Shown here one piece after another: positions 15,813 through 18,443 of a DNA stretch of 18,443 nt. Location: the NCBI GenBank assembly GCA_018400545.1, contig JAGYLT010000014.1, forward strand, positions 1-18,443, written 5' to 3'. This DNA is from Bacteroidales bacterium. Its GTDB lineage: Bacteria > Bacteroidota > Bacteroidia > Bacteroidales > 4484-276. A program made the translations under genes and the position numbers. Position 1 is the first letter of the stretch; each line of letters starts with the position of its first letter. Below the pieces are notes generated by a model, which ran no database searches, was not told the DNA's origin, and saw only the letters and a program-made list of their open reading frames with translations.

Positions 15813-18263
15813 TTAGTTTAGCGGGTAGTTATTGTAAAAGCCCTCTCCGTCAAAATCCACATAAACACTTGACCCGACTGGCTTTACCAATAAATTATCG
15901 ACGCTCGTAAGTTCTCCTTTAATGTCAAGGCGATAGTTATGATCGCTGCTCAGCGTAATATATTCAGAAACCCTAACCCATTTACCATAGGTGTCATGTT
16001 TGGTTCTGTAATTCCACTTTTCACGCTTTAATTGCTTGCCACTTTTTTTGTTAAACTGGTAGAAAATAATTTCAGGGTTTATGTCGGACCGATGTTCTAT
16101 ATACAGCCAGAAACTAACTTCATAATTACCTTCAGGGATTTGAGCAAGTTCATCACTGCTTAATAGAGGTTCATTTGCAGTTTCACGAAAAAAGGCACCA
16201 TCACCACTTAGCTTATGATCTGCATCCTGAAAGTCATCAAAACCTTTCACGATGATGTAGTTTTCAGCCGTGTCAGCACGTAAACTATTTAACTGGGCGA
16301 GAGATTCAATTTTTATTCGGACATCGCTTTGCCATTTTTCATGCTCTTTTTCGAGGGTTTCAGGCAGTAGTTTCCAAAAGCTGTTTTTGCCATCTTTGAA
16401 TAAAAAAGTTGACAGAGAAATAATATATTCTTCCTGCCTGGTTTTTGACTCATCCGTTGCCATTACCAGAATTGGTTTTCGGTTCATGTCTTTAAGCCTT
16501 ACTTTTTCCAGTGCCGGACTGCCAAGCAATTGAATGCTGGAGAGTGCATGCGTAAATGATAGCCGTGGAGAGAAACTTTGTATAAGTGGTATCCCTGTAT
16601 GGTAAGAGTACTTCATGGCCTGTTTAAATGGGTTCAGCCCCCTATCGAACAATAGCTTATCACCACAGGTGCTTTCGAATGGCAGGAAAAGAATTGCCTG
16701 ATAATCTTCAGGATTAACCTGGTTTTTATCAAAGAGTTCGTGAAACTCTTCTGATGACGATTGTAGAATGTCGTTACTGTATAATAGCTTTTTTGTTGAA
16801 TCTTTGATATTTATGCCGGCATCAATCGACCAGGTTAAGAAAACCATGATGATCAGAATAAATGCAATTTGAGGCTTTTTTTGTACTTTTAATCTTCTGT
16901 AGTGCAGCCATATAAACCTTGCTGTGAAAACTGCTATTACATAATAAAATATCCAGCTAAACCTTCCCAAAGCCCTGAATTGTTTTATGGGGGGTATTAA
17001 TTCCAGTAAAAACTCGAACGCAGGATATTTAAATGGTATGGCCATAGAAAAAAGAAGTATCAGTACGGATGCAAAAAGATAGATATTTAGCTCCTTGTTT
17101 CCGAAGAATTTCTTAATTCCTTTGGATGACCAGGTAATTAATGAAAACACTAAACCCAATATAATAGTAATAACCAAAAGTGTTGGGATAACACCAACAA
17201 AAGCCCTTCCTTCCCAGTTGTAGTTGAAATATCCCGGGTAGCCAAGTATGTATGGCAGGTTTGAACCACGCGGGAGAAAAATGCTTGACCAATTTGCGTG
17301 AAAAACAAAAAATCCCCAGGGATTGTCCGGCCTGTCATCAACCCAGTCTGTAACAGTAACAAGGCCCCGAACAATAATAAGAGGTAGAACAGCTAAAATG
17401 AAAAGGGCGATCCACTCCGTTTTTTTAACCCGAAAAGCTTTGAAGTTTGCCAATATATCTATTATTAATACACCCAGTATAAAAATGGCGTAAAATGCAA
17501 CATAATAAGCGCTGATAAATCCACCGATCAATCCGGCAATAACCAAAAGGCTACCATAAAGCCACCTTTTTTTTCCTTCTCTAAAAAGCATCAGGAGATA
17601 CCAAAACATGGGTAAAAAATATGCATATACCATTTCGAAATGCCCGCCTATTCGATAAAACTGGGGACTCAGATAAATGATAAAGATGGATATAAAAACG
17701 GAGTACCACGCTGAAAGGCCATATTTTCGGAGGATAAGGAAGATAAATGGCAGGGCTATCACCAACGAAAAAATCATGGATAAATTAAGAATGCCAACGC
17801 CATAATCCGAAATGTCAACAATATACTTATCAACGAGGAGCAAAATGTTTACATAGAGCGGATGGGAGTTAATATATTGCAAATGATCGCCATAAGGATA
17901 ATTGATGCCGTCGTGCCGGATACCCTGGTCGTATCGCAAATAGTATGAAAAGTTGTAGTATGACTTTGCCGCATCTCCTTTATTGGAAAACAGATAATCA
18001 TTTGGATTTTTAATTACCGGATCAAACAAAAGCAAGCTAATAATTACACCAACAATCAGCAGAATTAGCATTGCAAAAACATTTTTTCTATAAGTAGGTT
18101 GTAGAAATGCTGAAAATGATGCCAATTGTGAAGATACCTTTCCGGATATATTGCGAAAGAACCTGACCATTGATGGCAGCAAGTTTTTAAGGAATGCCCG
18201 AAACTGGGAGTCTCTTTTTGCGTCTCTGTGATGCGCGTTATTGTTTATATGATTTCTGCCCAT
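15813..18263 (-). CDS. GT-C-like polytopic membrane protein with a soluble C-terminal region
   Basis: This 816-residue inner-membrane protein has about 11 helices between ~62 and ~481 (clear ones at ~62-81, 157-178, 184-199, 234-272, 284-303, 355-376, 393-409, 435-453 and 465-481). The long first extracytoplasmic loop carries GDAAKSYY (96-103) and NYPYGDHLQY. GGHFEMVYAY (206-215) and a P..KQFRALGRFSW segment (425-437) follow. These resemble polyprenyl-phosphate-sugar-dependent GT-C transferases. The soluble C-terminal part (~485-816) ends in a beta-rich module of carbohydrate-binding appearance. I chose the ATG at 18263: an in-frame TTG at 18296 would add 11 residues but falls inside the -7 promoter box. 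The gene is visibly more AT-rich than the rest of the window, which may mean transfer. No exact family name is certain, so glycosyl transfer is a likely but unproven role. Confidence 0.68.
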   Translation of the reverse strand: MGRNHINNNAHHRDAKRDSQFRAFLKNLLPSMVRFFRNISGKVSSQLASFSAFLQPTYRKNVFAMLILLIVGVIISLLLFDPVIKNPNDYLFSNKGDAAKSYYNFSYYLRYDQGIRHDGINYPYGDHLQYINSHPLYVNILLLVDKYIVDISDYGVGILNLSMIFSLVIALPFIFLILRKYGLSAWYSVFISIFIIYLSPQFYRIGGHFEMVYAYFLPMFWYLLMLFREGKKRWLYGSLLVIAGLIGGFISAYYVAFYAIFILGVLIIDILANFKAFRVKKTEWIALFILAVLPLIIVRGLVTVTDWVDDRPDNPWGFFVFHANWSSIFLPRGSNLPYILGYPGYFNYNWEGRAFVGVIPTLLVITIILGLVFSLITWSSKGIKKFFGNKELNIYLFASVLILLFSMAIPFKYPAFEFLLELIPPIKQFRALGRFSWIFYYVIAVFTARFIWLHYRRLKVQKKPQIAFILIIMVFLTWSIDAGINIKDSTKKLLYSNDILQSSSEEFHELFDKNQVNPEDYQAILFLPFESTCGDKLLFDRGLNPFKQAMKYSYHTGIPLIQSFSPRLSFTHALSSIQLLGSPALEKVRLKDMNRKPILVMATDESKTRQEEYIISLSTFLFKDGKNSFWKLLPETLEKEHEKWQSDVRIKIESLAQLNSLRADTAENYIIVKGFDDFQDADHKLSGDGAFFRETANEPLLSSDELAQIPEGNYEVSFWLYIEHRSDINPEIIFYQFNKKSGKQLKREKWNYRTKHDTYGKWVRVSEYITLSSDHNYRLDIKGELTSVDNLLVKPVGSSVYVDFDGEGFYNNYPLN

Positions 18264-18293
18264 GTTAAGTATCTCTATAAGTGAAAATTTGCA

Positions 18294-18301
18294 CAAAAGT
18301 A
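18294..18301 (-). promoter_or_regulatory. -7 promoter box of the membrane-protein gene
   Basis: Read on the minus strand, TACTTTTG matches the Bacteroidota -7 consensus TAnnTTTG exactly. No matching TTTG was found about 20 bases upstream. Transcription would begin near 18287, leaving a leader of about 24 nt before the ATG at 18263. This rules out the in-frame TTG at 18296 as start. Confidence 0.5.
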
Positions 18302-18381
18302 TAATTTTTTAATTTGGCTGAATCTGATAAACTTTGTAAATATCGAACGTATTGAAAATTCAATGGAGTAATTAATCCCAA

Positions 18382-18429
18382 ATCGCCTGCCCGGACGGCC
18401 CGCTTCGCTGCGAGGCGATCAAGGCGGGT
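18382..18429. repeat. GC-rich palindromic intergenic element
   Basis: A 48-bp GC-rich island in AT-rich surroundings. ATCGCCT (18382-18388) pairs with AGGCGAT (18413-18419). Inside, CCCGCTT can pair with AAGGCGGG across a bulge, and TCG-CTG-CGA forms a small central hairpin. The composition and symmetry resemble interspersed palindromic repeats found between genes in Bacteroidota. It may end transcription of a gene to the right, outside the window. Confidence 0.5.
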
Positions 18430-18443
18430 TAACAAAAAAGCCA

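Noticed and set aside
1..18443. tRNA, rRNA, insertion sequence or prophage genes.
   Set aside because: No transposase, integrase or phage-like protein and no tRNA-like cloverleaf of the right size with CCA-proximal features was seen. The large cloverleaf at 3931-4202 has arms far longer than a tRNA's.

Overview
The window reads as a Bacteroidota chromosome segment, probably a free-living or environmental Bacteroidales/Marinilabiliales-like lineage. The grounds are: start codons without clear Shine-Dalgarno sequences, -7 boxes of the Bacteroidota form TAnnTTTG in front of several genes, a two-FtsX-domain ABC permease of the type common in this phylum, and an adaptor-pump-TolC efflux operon. 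A species cannot be named from the sequence alone.

Layout, left to right. (1) Positions 101-149 hold a terminator-like hairpin, probably closing a gene outside the window. A small stand-alone TfoX C-terminal-domain protein follows (234-491). (2) A MacB/LolD-type ABC exporter pair is next: ATPase 552-1241 and 808-residue permease 1363-3789. A perfect 15-bp hairpin lies between the two genes and a good terminator follows the permease (3820-3851). (3) A 573-bp gene-free stretch (3852-4424) contains a large set of inverted repeats. On the + strand they fold into a compact four-way-junction cloverleaf (3931-4202), with an outer stem (3869-3883/4217-4231) and a competing 5' hairpin (3882-3940). (4) A promoter at about 4323-4352 drives a tripartite RND efflux operon: membrane-anchored adaptor, AcrB-like pump and TolC-like outer membrane channel (4425-10165). 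(5) A carbohydrate module of two convergent genes whose stop codons are 3 bp apart comes next. One is a GH130-type mannoside phosphorylase/hydrolase fused to a complete response-regulator receiver domain (10254-12113, +). The other is a GT4-like glycosyltransferase fused to an (alpha/alpha)-barrel-like domain (12117-14354, -). (6) Divergent from the glycosyltransferase is a cytosolic M14 carboxypeptidase of the CCP type (14573-15709, +). (7) A visibly more AT-rich gene for a GT-C-like polytopic membrane protein runs toward it (15813-18263, -). The right edge carries a GC-rich palindromic intergenic element (18382-18429).

How the genes fit together: the first half is envelope export (ABC exporter, then RND pump), each as its own transcription unit. 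The second half is glycan-related. The GH130-receiver and GT4 genes are most simply read as the breakdown and synthesis arms of one mannose-containing oligosaccharide or polymer, with the receiver domain putting the GH130 arm under phosphorelay control. That pairing is inference from domains and position. The two most interesting items are the GH130-receiver fusion with its convergent partner and the cloverleaf of nested inverted repeats.
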